From the NCBI GenBank assembly GCA_023396415.1, contig JAEWWJ010000101.1, positions 1 to 64,000 on the forward strand: a stretch of DNA of 64,000 nt, read 5' to 3'. The DNA is from Bacteroidota bacterium (lineage in GTDB: Bacteria; Bacteroidota; Bacteroidia; Bacteroidales; F082). Shown here piece after piece: positions 8,401 through 15,332 of this stretch; within the stretch, counting starts at the first letter, position 1, and every line of letters begins with the position of its first letter. The notes below the pieces were generated by a model that was not told the DNA's origin, ran no database searches, and saw only the letters and a program-made list of their open reading frames with translations. Made by a program: the position numbers and the translations under genes.

Positions 8401-9538
8401 GGACTCATATCGCCGCCTCATGCAAAGCTGGGGAATGGCTCACGGCATTGAACGTGATGTGTTTGACCATGTGATGGTGGATTTTAAAACGCGTTTCAAC
8501 GTGGATAATAAAGTAGATTTTAAATCAGATGACATGCGAAGCGTTGCCTTGGCGTATCAAAAGGTTCTTGAAAAATTTGGCGTTGGTTTAGAGCAAGATT
8601 TATTTAAGCAGTTGGTGAGTACAATCAATATTGTGTTTGAATCATGGTCGTCGGAGCGGGCTTTCGTGTACCGTAAGCACTTACAGATTTCCGACAACTG
8701 GGGAACGGCTGTTATTGTTCAGCAAATGATTTTTGGAAATCTGAACGACCACAGTGGCACCGGTGTTGTGTTTACCCAAAATCCAAAACGTGGTCGTCCG
8801 GGTGTGCATCTTTATGGCGATTTTACTATCCGAAGTCAAGGCGAAGATATTGTTGCCGGTTTGGTGAAACCAATGCCGATTAGTGAAACCCAACGCAAAC
8901 AAGCCGAATTAACAGGCCCTTCGCTTCAAACATTATATCCTGCCATATACAAACGCTTGTTCGATTTGGCTTCCGACCTCACAGAAAATCATGGCTATGC
9001 ACCGCAAGAGATTGAGTTTACCTTTGAATCCGACCGTCCGGAAGACCTTTACATCCTTCAAACCCGCGATCAAGAGCTTCACATCGGACAAGAGGCAACG
9101 GTGTTTTTGCAGGCTCCTGACGAGATGCGGCTCATGGGCAGAGGAATTGGAATTGGGGGCGGCGCCATGAACGGATTGGCTGCTTTTGATGAAAAAGACA
9201 TTGAGCTACTCAGAAAAACAAAACCTTCGCAACATGTCATTCTGATCAGACCCGACACCGTACCCGATGATATTGGGATGATTTTTTCTTGCAACGGACT
9301 GCTTACAGCCCGCGGTGGCGCTACTTCGCATGCTGCCGTAACAGCAGTAAGGCTGGGAAAAACATGTGTGGTAAATTGTACCAACTTACTTGTGAACGAA
9401 ACAGAAAAGTCGTGTACCATCGAAGGTAAACGCATCGCTTCTGGCGATGAAATTTCTATTGATGGAACCTTGGGTAATATCTATCTCGGACATTATCCTT
9501 TAGAGCTGACAACAAGGGACGAAGGCTATTATTATTGA
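5417..9538 (+). CDS. Dikinase-like protein: ATP-grasp and phosphohistidine domains of the PPDK family with an unknown N-terminal half
   Basis: A very large cytosolic protein (1373 residues). From about residue 880 it follows pyruvate phosphate dikinase: the ATP-grasp domain opens near GSKAYHLKNL, then LLLSVRSGTAISMPGAMDT, GTAVIVQQMIFGN, SGTGVVFTQNP and RSQGEDIVAG. The mobile phosphohistidine domain has TARGGATSHAA with the predicted phospho-acceptor His1305. The protein ends about 68 residues after that His, so the PEP/pyruvate-binding TIM barrel of PPDK and PEP synthase is absent. The first ~870 residues are predominantly helical-looking and I do not recognise them. The likely chemistry is transfer of the beta-phosphate of ATP to His and then to an unknown acceptor, as in rifampicin phosphotransferase or glucan water dikinase (inference). 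It is divergent from gap. Confidence 0.8.
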   Translation: MSQQFISKALEANLAETRYRDIYIPEHHQQFIQLSTGYFGIKKRANDCITEYHHPLSNRKFVIEELRGILITDMWFYTKDEMPADALMVPVQMFAKLLGEKLSITLTSSILHTLLEFVSLLMAKKKEHQLMIGPTVAILDRNFDDNQTSYIQAAKYFARYLSEASQQHELGGEIHNLTLKVFEACYNFWQSDTKIELWLENEKDIPKAQAQKLIQNLGEPYFAQLKKQLKQDKVFVGLFDQLPVYEDIAEHFAQASDLLDQFIHKFQFVFYLLHLKGMKIMGDRLIWNLDKLIRQTIDELDEEQVMPFADLIFELAAEMKISHTSAVLDFLMTLGLKIIDIDKTEQKELVNNFEKQLINFGFISPGTVYVDEDWQLSVNVNHIKNIRVWLQLIEASHSGMEKLLSALIVSLRLGGIFISDTDLFQREITKILNSNIAPYYKKVKQLTRIFPVFFNEIGAEGEIRKVTTTMDEISGRQDKLVHFLRKQVHTESNNTLIDLTLNIFRFWYDGNLEALKPSLPMNVYNAIDKESEWFAPIHKMVKQMCERNHCDPEKLLMLSPTAFDNLLHSLKESNQRDKERLHDIHSLYAHLREKYSFESVNIIQVLQRFSFIQEGEIEKLDKALNSNDFKRSLRLIYSFMDKLRKIIFNPEESESWENIYHKRHIAIGIPSMYGVYRENKFEALGLTFRLEKVATRLMEKVVENINLDYISATTLEEIYVILEYFREGLELDGITNQSFNSNLQMLKYSLTSRSFSFNQYINIFQFIAQDIRRIIIKYFLKSYEYPLKVVVPQLFDPKHQMSEKEMNQLLIKKSEEFHRDVISEAFLVQPLDNFIARILNSLGSMSDKLDSNLINDIMTYNNEMVISPLDERTPKMDNQVFLGSKAYHLKNLYLKNFPVPPGFVLTSEVFRRNSTIMALPELRKELHNLVRRQIVRIERLSGKKFGDANNPLLLSVRSGTAISMPGAMDTILNVGLNNVIVEKLAAQPGKSWSVWDSYRRLMQSWGMAHGIERDVFDHVMVDFKTRFNVDNKVDFKSDDMRSVALAYQKVLEKFGVGLEQDLFKQLVSTINIVFESWSSERAFVYRKHLQISDNWGTAVIVQQMIFGNLNDHSGTGVVFTQNPKRGRPGVHLYGDFTIRSQGEDIVAGLVKPMPISETQRKQAELTGPSLQTLYPAIYKRLFDLASDLTENHGYAPQEIEFTFESDRPEDLYILQTRDQELHIGQEATVFLQAPDEMRLMGRGIGIGGGAMNGLAAFDEKDIELLRKTKPSQHVILIRPDTVPDDIGMIFSCNGLLTARGGATSHAAVTAVRLGKTCVVNCTNLLVNETEKSCTIEGKRIASGDEISIDGTLGNIYLGHYPLELTTRDEGYYY

Positions 9539-9608
9539 TAAAACAATGAGGCATTGCGCGCTACCATCTTTTTTCTTATCGCATGAAATAAAATAACAGT
9601 TATTGTTG

Positions 9609-9616
9609 TAGTTTTG
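9609..9616 (+). promoter_or_regulatory. -7 promoter element immediately before lepA
   Basis: TAGTTTTG matches TAnnTTTG exactly and ends only six bases before the lepA ATG at 9623. The transcript would start at or within a few bases of the ATG. Confidence 0.5.
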
Positions 9617-9622
9617 CACTCC

Positions 9623-11410
9623 ATGAAAAATATCCGAAATTTCTGTATAATTGCCCATATTGACCACGGCAAAAGCACTTTGGCCGACCGTTTATTGCAG
9701 CAAACTCACACTGTTAGCGAACGCGATCAGAAAGAACAAGTGCTTGACAGCATGGATCTGGAACGCGAACGCGGCATTACAATTAAAAGTCACGCCATAC
9801 AAATGGACTACATCTACGATGGCGTTCATTATGTGCTGAATCTGATTGATACCCCCGGTCATGTTGACTTTTCGTATGAGGTTTCTCGCTCCATTGCAGC
9901 CTGCGAAGGCGCTTTGTTGGTCGTTGATGCCTCACAAGGTATTCAGGCTCAAACCATTTCTAATCTTTATCTAGCTCTCAATCACGATCTTGAAATCATT
10001 CCGGTACTGAACAAAATTGATATGGAAAGCGCCATGCCCGATGAGGTGGAAGACCAAATCATTGACTTGATTGGCTGCAAGCGCGAAGATGTTTTGAGGG
10101 TAAGCGCCAAAACCGGTTTTGGTATTGATGAGGTACTCGAAGCCATTATTAAAAAAGTTCCTGCGCCACAAGGCGACCCCGAGGCCCCTCTCCAAGCACT
10201 TATTTTCGACTCTGTTTTTAACTCTTTCAGAGGAATTATCGCTTATTTCCGTATCATGAACGGAACTCTATCTACCAACGAACATGTGAAGTTCTTAGCA
10301 ACGGGTAAGGAGTATCATGCCGATGAAATCGGTGTGTTGAAGCTCAAGCAGTTTCCCAAACAAAAAATGTCGGTTGGCGATGTGGGCTATATCATTTCCG
10401 GAATTAAGTCGAGCCGCGAAGTAAAGGTTGGCGATACGATTACCAGTGTGGTCAGGCCCAGTATGAAGGCCATTGAGGGCTTCGAGAACGTGAAACCTAT
10501 GGTTTTTGCGGGGATCTATCCTGTTGATGCTGACGATTATGAAGAATTGCGGGCTTCCATCGAGAAGCTCCAGCTCAATGATGCCTCTTTGGTTTTTGAA
10601 CCTGAATCGTCGGTTGCACTTGGTTTTGGCTTCCGCTGTGGCTTCTTAGGCTTGCTTCACATGGAAATCATTCAGGAAAGGCTCGACCGCGAGTTTGATA
10701 TGGATGTGATTACCACCGTTCCAAACGTTTCATTTAAAGCTTATACCACTTCGGGCGATATACTCGAAGTGCATAACCCCAGTGGATTGCCTGAGGTGAC
10801 TCGACTTGATTATATTGAGGAACCTTATATCATTGCCCAAATTATTTCCAAATCGGAATACCTTGGAAACATCATGACGCTATGTATTGAAAAGCGGGGG
10901 GTGATGAAAAATCAAGTCTATCTCACCTCTGATCGTGTAGAGGTGACTTTTGAAATGCCTTTGAGCGAAATTGTTTTCGACTTTTACGACAAGCTCAAAT
11001 CTATCTCGAGGGGTTATGCTTCCTTCGATTATCATATCGCCGGATACCAAAGAGCCAATCTTGTAAAACTCGATATTTTACTCAATAGCGAACCTGTTGA
11101 TGCACTTTCAACACTCATTCACCGCGACAACGCCTACTCTTTTGGCCGTCGAATGTGTGAAAAACTTCGAGAACTCATCCCAAGGCAGCAGTTTGATATT
11201 GCGATACAAGCCTCTATAGGAGCTAAAATTATAGCCCGCGAAACAGTGAAAGCATTGCGAAAAGACGTTACTGCTAAATGTTATGGTGGTGATATTTCGC
11301 GTAAACGCAAATTGCTCGAAAAACAAAAGAAGGGTAAGAAGAGAATGCGTCAGGTTGGAAATGTTGAAGTTCCACAGTCGGCTTTCCTTGCCATCCTCAA
11401 GTTGGATTAG
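9623..11410 (+). CDS. lepA: Elongation factor 4 (LepA), ribosome back-translocation GTPase
   Basis: Translational GTPase that acts on paused or mistranslocated ribosomes. The first residues MKNIRNFCIIAHIDHGKST contain the P-loop. Further motifs are DTPGHVDFS (G3) and NKIDM (G4). EF-G-like domains and the LepA-specific C-terminal domain follow, with the characteristic ending region SRKRKLLEKQKKGKKRM. I place the start at ATG 9623, because the upstream TTG extension has no support and lies on the promoter element. Length 595 is normal. It converges with the gtrA-like gene, whose stop lies 2 bases away. Confidence 0.96.
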   Translation: MKNIRNFCIIAHIDHGKSTLADRLLQQTHTVSERDQKEQVLDSMDLERERGITIKSHAIQMDYIYDGVHYVLNLIDTPGHVDFSYEVSRSIAACEGALLVVDASQGIQAQTISNLYLALNHDLEIIPVLNKIDMESAMPDEVEDQIIDLIGCKREDVLRVSAKTGFGIDEVLEAIIKKVPAPQGDPEAPLQALIFDSVFNSFRGIIAYFRIMNGTLSTNEHVKFLATGKEYHADEIGVLKLKQFPKQKMSVGDVGYIISGIKSSREVKVGDTITSVVRPSMKAIEGFENVKPMVFAGIYPVDADDYEELRASIEKLQLNDASLVFEPESSVALGFGFRCGFLGLLHMEIIQERLDREFDMDVITTVPNVSFKAYTTSGDILEVHNPSGLPEVTRLDYIEEPYIIAQIISKSEYLGNIMTLCIEKRGVMKNQVYLTSDRVEVTFEMPLSEIVFDFYDKLKSISRGYASFDYHIAGYQRANLVKLDILLNSEPVDALSTLIHRDNAYSFGRRMCEKLRELIPRQQFDIAIQASIGAKIIARETVKALRKDVTAKCYGGDISRKRKLLEKQKKGKKRMRQVGNVEVPQSAFLAILKLD

Positions 11411-11411
11411 C

Positions 11412-11861
11412 TTAAATTCCGTTAAAGGTAAACATGAGGTTGGCTGCAAAATTCCAAACCGTTACCAACGCAATGGCAAAGGCCTTGCTAAGGTAAAAAT
11501 TCCATTTCATTTTACTGACTAAGATCCATAAAATAGTGGTGTTCAGCACCAATCCTATTAAGGATACCAAAATAAATTCGCCATATTCATAGGCTACATT
11601 GGGATTGGTGCTTTCAAAAGTCCATATTCGGTTTAAGAAATAGTTGGTAGAGGCGGCAGTCATAAAACCTATGGCGTTGCTCACGTATTGCTGCACTTTG
11701 AGCTTTTCTTTGAGCAGATAAGTGATGCCAAAATCAACAAAAAGACCGGAAAAACCAACAGCTCCAAATTTGATGAATTTAAAGATCAGTCCGTTGGAAC
11801 CAAGGTTGAGCAGTAGGTTGGCCACTTTAAAGTTGCTTTTATAAATCAACAATAAGTACAA
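11412..11861 (-). CDS. GtrA-family membrane protein
   Basis: Small integral membrane protein of the GtrA/DPMS-like family, thought to help flip lipid-linked sugars. It has the family opening FIKFGAVGFSGLFVDFGITYLL, four predicted membrane helices, and the conserved NYFLNRIWTF after the second helix. The start is uncertain: the longest frame begins at TTG 11861, inside the end of the M28 gene, while a GTG at 11825 would start 14 bases after the M28 stop and is equally plausible. No glycosyltransferase partner is adjacent. It is co-directional with, and probably translated from, the M28 peptidase transcript. Confidence 0.85.
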   Translation of the reverse strand: MYLLLIYKSNFKVANLLLNLGSNGLIFKFIKFGAVGFSGLFVDFGITYLLKEKLKVQQYVSNAIGFMTAASTNYFLNRIWTFESTNPNVAYEYGEFILVSLIGLVLNTTILWILVSKMKWNFYLSKAFAIALVTVWNFAANLMFTFNGI

Positions 11862-13611
11862 TAGTTTGCCCGTCTCTATTCACATCAACATTGACCCTTT
11901 GTCCGGGTTTGAGTTGCTTCAAACGGTTCATATAGTCGTAAATTGTCCCTACCGATTTTCCGTTCACGCCAATAATTTTGTCGCCCTTTTTCATTCCTGC
12001 CTGGTCAGCAGGACCGCCTTTGGTAACACCCCCAACACCCAGTCCATCATTGCTGCTGCTCGTGAAATCGGGCATAATTCCCAAGGTTACTTTAAATCCT
12101 CTGCGTCCGGTAGCACGTTCTTTTGGTCCGGCTTCGGCAAAAATGAGTTTTTCGCTACGGTTGTCAAGGTTTTTGGTTAGCGTTTCAACCAGGTCTATTA
12201 CCTCCATCATACCTTCATAGTTAATCTTATCGGGTGTGTCGACAGGTGTATGATAGTCGGAATGTGCACCTGTTGAGAAGAACATCACCGGAACGTTTTC
12301 AGCATAAAAAGACGCATGATCGGAGGCGCCAAAGCCTTCAGGAGAGTAGGAAAGTTTGATTTTGCTGGCGGCAGAAATACTTGTCAAAATAGCTTCCGTT
12401 TCTGTCGAAGTCCCAGTGCCGCCCACCACTACGGAGGATGATTCATTGAGTCTTCCAACCATGTCGAGGTTAATCATTGCCATGATATTTTTCATTGGGA
12501 ATGGGCTGTTTTTGACGAAATATCTCGATCCAAGCAGGCCCATTTCTTCTGCTCCAAAAAACACGAAAGCCATACTGTGTTTGGGTTTGTTGTCTTTTTT
12601 GCTGAAACGGCTGATGAGTTCCATTACAGCCACAACACCGGAGCTGTTGTCATCTGCGCCTATATGTGGAGCAAGGATGTCGGGCGCACGCGATCCTGAT
12701 CCTTCGCCACCCATACCAAGGTGGTCATAATGAGCGCCTATCACGATGTATTCGTCTTTAAGTATTGGATCGCTGCCTTCAATAAATCCTATTACGTTAA
12801 AAGTGGTTACCTCTTGAAGTTTTAATTCAGTGCGTCCGGCTACTTTTGGTGTAATTTGATGTGTAAATGGCGCATTGCCCCTTATGGCATCTGCTTCGAG
12901 ACTGTCAACCTGCAATTCTACCGGTAAAATGTTCTTATTGAGCCAATTGCGTGTAACATCTACTACCGGCAATTCAGCACTCACTATGGCGCGCTCAAAC
13001 AGGAGGGGAGCCAGTTCGTCGGATTTGTTGTTTTGTGTACCGCCTGTAAAGATGACACCAACTGCACCACGGTCTTTGGCATTCATCACTTTGGTGCGGG
13101 CATCGGCAAAAGGAATGAATTTGCTGTCGTTGTTTTGAGGCTCCGGATCGCCTTTAAGCATCAAAACCCATTTGCCTTTCACGTCTATATTCTGAAAGTC
13201 ATTCCATTTAAAATCTTCAGTATCCACAAAAATCCCAAAACCGGCATACACCAAATCGCTTTCAACCTTCGCGTTGCTACTGAACGCATAAATACTGTAA
13301 TCAGTGTTGAAAATAGCATCTTTTCCGTTGATGTTTAGGATGTTATTTTTGGTGGCCTCCACTGATGTGATCACGTTGAAGGCTTGTAAACCATTGTTGA
13401 AGGGCAGCGTTAAGCCAGCTGATTTAAGATGTTGCTGAAGAAAAAATACTGTTGTACTGTCTTCTTTGGTGCCGGGAAAACGACCTTTGAGTTCAGGAGA
13501 TGCCAAATAATACAAATCATCTTTGAGCTGTTGTATTTGGTTTTGAGCATGAAGCTGAACTGTGGTAGAAAGAAATAAAAAGAATGATAAAATGAAATAT
13601 TTAAAGCGCAT
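11839..13611 (-). CDS. Secreted M28-family zinc aminopeptidase with C-terminal PDZ domain
   Basis: Predicted periplasmic or exported peptidase. The signal peptide is MRFKYFILSFFLFLSTTVQLHAQ. A protease-associated (PA) domain sits around residues 120-250. The M28 catalytic domain carries the metal ligands in order: HYDHLG, DDNSSG, EEMGLLGS, NLDMVGR and SDHASF. A PDZ domain occupies the last ~90 residues (GGPADQAGMKKGDKIIGVNG). All five dinuclear zinc ligand motifs are present, so the enzyme should be active. It would trim peptides outside the cytoplasm. A -7 promoter element lies 16 bases upstream. Confidence 0.92.
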   Translation of the reverse strand: MRFKYFILSFFLFLSTTVQLHAQNQIQQLKDDLYYLASPELKGRFPGTKEDSTTVFFLQQHLKSAGLTLPFNNGLQAFNVITSVEATKNNILNINGKDAIFNTDYSIYAFSSNAKVESDLVYAGFGIFVDTEDFKWNDFQNIDVKGKWVLMLKGDPEPQNNDSKFIPFADARTKVMNAKDRGAVGVIFTGGTQNNKSDELAPLLFERAIVSAELPVVDVTRNWLNKNILPVELQVDSLEADAIRGNAPFTHQITPKVAGRTELKLQEVTTFNVIGFIEGSDPILKDEYIVIGAHYDHLGMGGEGSGSRAPDILAPHIGADDNSSGVVAVMELISRFSKKDNKPKHSMAFVFFGAEEMGLLGSRYFVKNSPFPMKNIMAMINLDMVGRLNESSSVVVGGTGTSTETEAILTSISAASKIKLSYSPEGFGASDHASFYAENVPVMFFSTGAHSDYHTPVDTPDKINYEGMMEVIDLVETLTKNLDNRSEKLIFAEAGPKERATGRRGFKVTLGIMPDFTSSSNDGLGVGGVTKGGPADQAGMKKGDKIIGVNGKSVGTIYDYMNRLKQLKPGQRVNVDVNRDGQTIVLIVDL

Positions 13612-13626
13612 TGTTCAAAATTTTTG

Positions 13627-13634
13627 CAAAAATA
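13627..13634 (-). promoter_or_regulatory. -7 promoter element of the M28 peptidase gene
   Basis: On the minus strand this reads TATTTTTG, an exact TAnnTTTG match, 15 bases from the ATG. No convincing -33 box is present. Confidence 0.5.
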
Positions 13635-13911
13635 GGCATTTTATACAGCGCCTCACGGCACGAATTGCATTTTACTGACAGAACAAGACGGAGGTTTTTT
13701 TGAGCATTCCCATTTCAGGAATCGTGTTTTTAAACCAACAATACTTTTCGAAAATGAATAGGTTTATAAGTTATTGTTAATGTGATATATAAATGATCAA
13801 TAACAATTGGTTTTTTTTCTATTTCCACAAGAAGGAAAAATTTTCTCTAACATGGAATGATTACATTTCTTAAAAATTTATAAAATACTGAAAACCATAT
13901 ATTTAATATTT

Positions 13912-13927
13912 TGGCACAAGTTTTGTT
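13912..13927 (+). promoter_or_regulatory. Sigma-54-like promoter match in the 13.6-14.0 kb gap
   Basis: TGGCAC followed at the correct spacing by TTGTT (consensus TGGCAC-N5-TTGCW). The GG and the -12 doublet are ten bases apart as required, but the invariant GC is GT. It points toward the orphan terminator at 13978. It may be chance. Confidence 0.25.
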
Positions 13928-13977
13928 TTCTAAAAAAAAAGTTAATATGACTTGTTTTGTTTGTTTTTCATAATTGG

Positions 13978-14003
13978 GCCACCCTCCCGGGTGGCTTTTT
14001 TTT
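13978..14003 (+). terminator. Orphan plus-strand Rho-independent terminator
   Basis: GCCACCC, loop TCCC, GGGTGGC, then eight T. Both flanking genes are on the minus strand, and the other strand has no T-run after the hairpin, so it does not end any annotated gene. The 416-base gap (13612-14027) otherwise holds AT-rich sequence with the M28 promoter and the sigma-54-like site. A short plus-strand RNA of about 60-70 bases ending here is possible. Confidence 0.7.
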
Positions 14004-14027
14004 GATTGAACTTTAATGTTACTACTG

Positions 14028-14531
14028 CTATTTGCTTTTCTTTTTGGTAGCTTGATGCAAATAAACAATAAGTGGCAAAATGGGTAAAATTGTAACGGTA
14101 AGAATAACCCAAATTTGTATCTGTTGAGTAGATTGAAGAGCCGATTGATACATGGACCACGTAATTAAGAGGAAAATGAAGTTGACACTCACCTTGCTCC
14201 ACCGAATCATTCGAACTGCTATTCTGTATTGGCGAGCTGCATTTTCTTCGGTAATTTTCACGGGGTAGTTAAAAATTTCAGGATAAAAACTAAGCCATGT
14301 TATTCCAACATACAGCACGAAAGCCATGGCTGGCCCAGCAAATACGTTTACTTTTTCTCCGAAAGCATCTGCATCGCCTTTGAAATTAAAGTGGGTTGGA
14401 ACGGTTTCAGGCAAAGTTATAAAGGCAACAATAGCCAAAGCAATGTTGGCTGCCAGCAACAGAAAGGCCAACATTTCTATCCATTTTTCGGTGGTTGTTA
14501 TCTCGATTTTTAGTTTGGGTTGTAAGGCCAT
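14028..14531 (-). CDS. DUF1648-domain membrane protein
   Basis: A 167-residue integral membrane protein. The first helix leads into the DUF1648 signature LPETVPTHFNFKGDADAFGE (about residues 41-60), found in SdpI-like and related proteins. Three further hydrophobic stretches follow, and the tail is basic (ATKKKSK). SdpI-type proteins give immunity to a killing factor in Bacillus, but DUF1648 alone does not establish that role, and no toxin gene is nearby. It is transcribed on its own: the neighbour on the same strand ends 87 bases downstream of nothing obvious and no promoter match was found. Function unknown. Confidence 0.8.
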   Translation of the reverse strand: MALQPKLKIEITTTEKWIEMLAFLLLAANIALAIVAFITLPETVPTHFNFKGDADAFGEKVNVFAGPAMAFVLYVGITWLSFYPEIFNYPVKITEENAARQYRIAVRMIRWSKVSVNFIFLLITWSMYQSALQSTQQIQIWVILTVTILPILPLIVYLHQATKKKSK

Positions 14532-14618
14532 CGAAAATTATCTATAGGATATAAATAGCACTAAAGTTAGTCAAATTGGCAAGGAAATTTTACGGCTAAC
14601 AACTGATAAAGCGATCAT

Positions 14619-15332
14619 TTATGAAGCGTCACCAGGCAAAGGAGTTGCAATAACATCCATTTCGCTCACAAGCGTTCCATGCTCATAAACCCTTGTTTTA
14701 AGCAGCTTGCCATCCATGTCATAAAAGGTTTCTTCGCCGTGCATGAGGTTGTTTTGAAAGTGGATTTCGCGTTGTAATTTTCCATTGGGATGTTGAACGA
14801 TTTGTTTTCCTGTTCCGTTATTGAACGAAGCTTTGCCGATGATGTAGCCCGATGGGTCGTAAAAAAGCCAGGAGCCTTGCATCATCCCTTTTTCGTAGCT
14901 CCCTTCGATGGCCAATTTATTGCCTTCATACCAACGTCGGTAAAGTCCGTGCAAGGTATCGTTGGTATAGGTTTCCAGCAAAATTAGCTCGCCATTGGCC
15001 GAATAGGTGGTCGAAATGCTGTCCATCAAATCGTTTTTATAAAAGGTAACCGTTTGCTTCTGCCCATTTTCAAAATAGCGTATTTGTGGCCCGTACAGTT
15101 TACCTGCTTTATAGAGGGCTTCCATTTGACGTTCGCCGGAGGGAAAGAACCATTCGCTTTTGCCTTCGAGTTGATTTTCATCGTTATAGCGCAGAATGGA
15201 AGTCAACCGACCGGTATCATCAAAACTTTTTTTTACATGATCCGAACAGCTTTGCAGAGAAATGAACAACCAAAATCCGCAAAAAACGCGGAGGGTTGTT
15301 TTTATCGAAAATATTGATTTATAGGCGTTCAT
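14619..15332 (-). CDS. YwqK-type (MORN-variant repeat) lipoprotein
   Basis: Predicted lipoprotein built of repeated ~22-residue units of the YwqK/MORN-variant type (for example GKSEWFFPSGERQMEALYK, GLYRRWYEGNKLAIEGSY, GSWLFYDPSG). I start at ATG 15332, where the signal peptide ends in LQSC near residue 29; a longer upstream frame is only an extension into the preceding gene. This start overlaps the end of the LysM/PBP gene by 14 bases, so translation is probably coupled. Many databases call this family an antitoxin, but there is no toxin here. A beta-rich structural or binding role in the envelope is more likely (inference). A second member lies at 60054. Confidence 0.8.
   Translation of the reverse strand: MNAYKSIFSIKTTLRVFCGFWLFISLQSCSDHVKKSFDDTGRLTSILRYNDENQLEGKSEWFFPSGERQMEALYKAGKLYGPQIRYFENGQKQTVTFYKNDLMDSISTTYSANGELILLETYTNDTLHGLYRRWYEGNKLAIEGSYEKGMMQGSWLFYDPSGYIIGKASFNNGTGKQIVQHPNGKLQREIHFQNNLMHGEETFYDMDGKLLKTRVYEHGTLVSEMDVIATPLPGDAS

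Noticed and set aside
13847..14068. 73-codon minus-strand frame in the 13.6-14.0 kb gap
   Set aside because: Composition is AT-rich intergenic and it runs through the orphan terminator. It also overlaps the end of the DUF1648 gene.
14619..15332. Toxin-antitoxin system suggested by the YwqK family name
   Set aside because: The protein is an exported lipoprotein coupled to a wall-binding protein, and no toxin-like gene is near.
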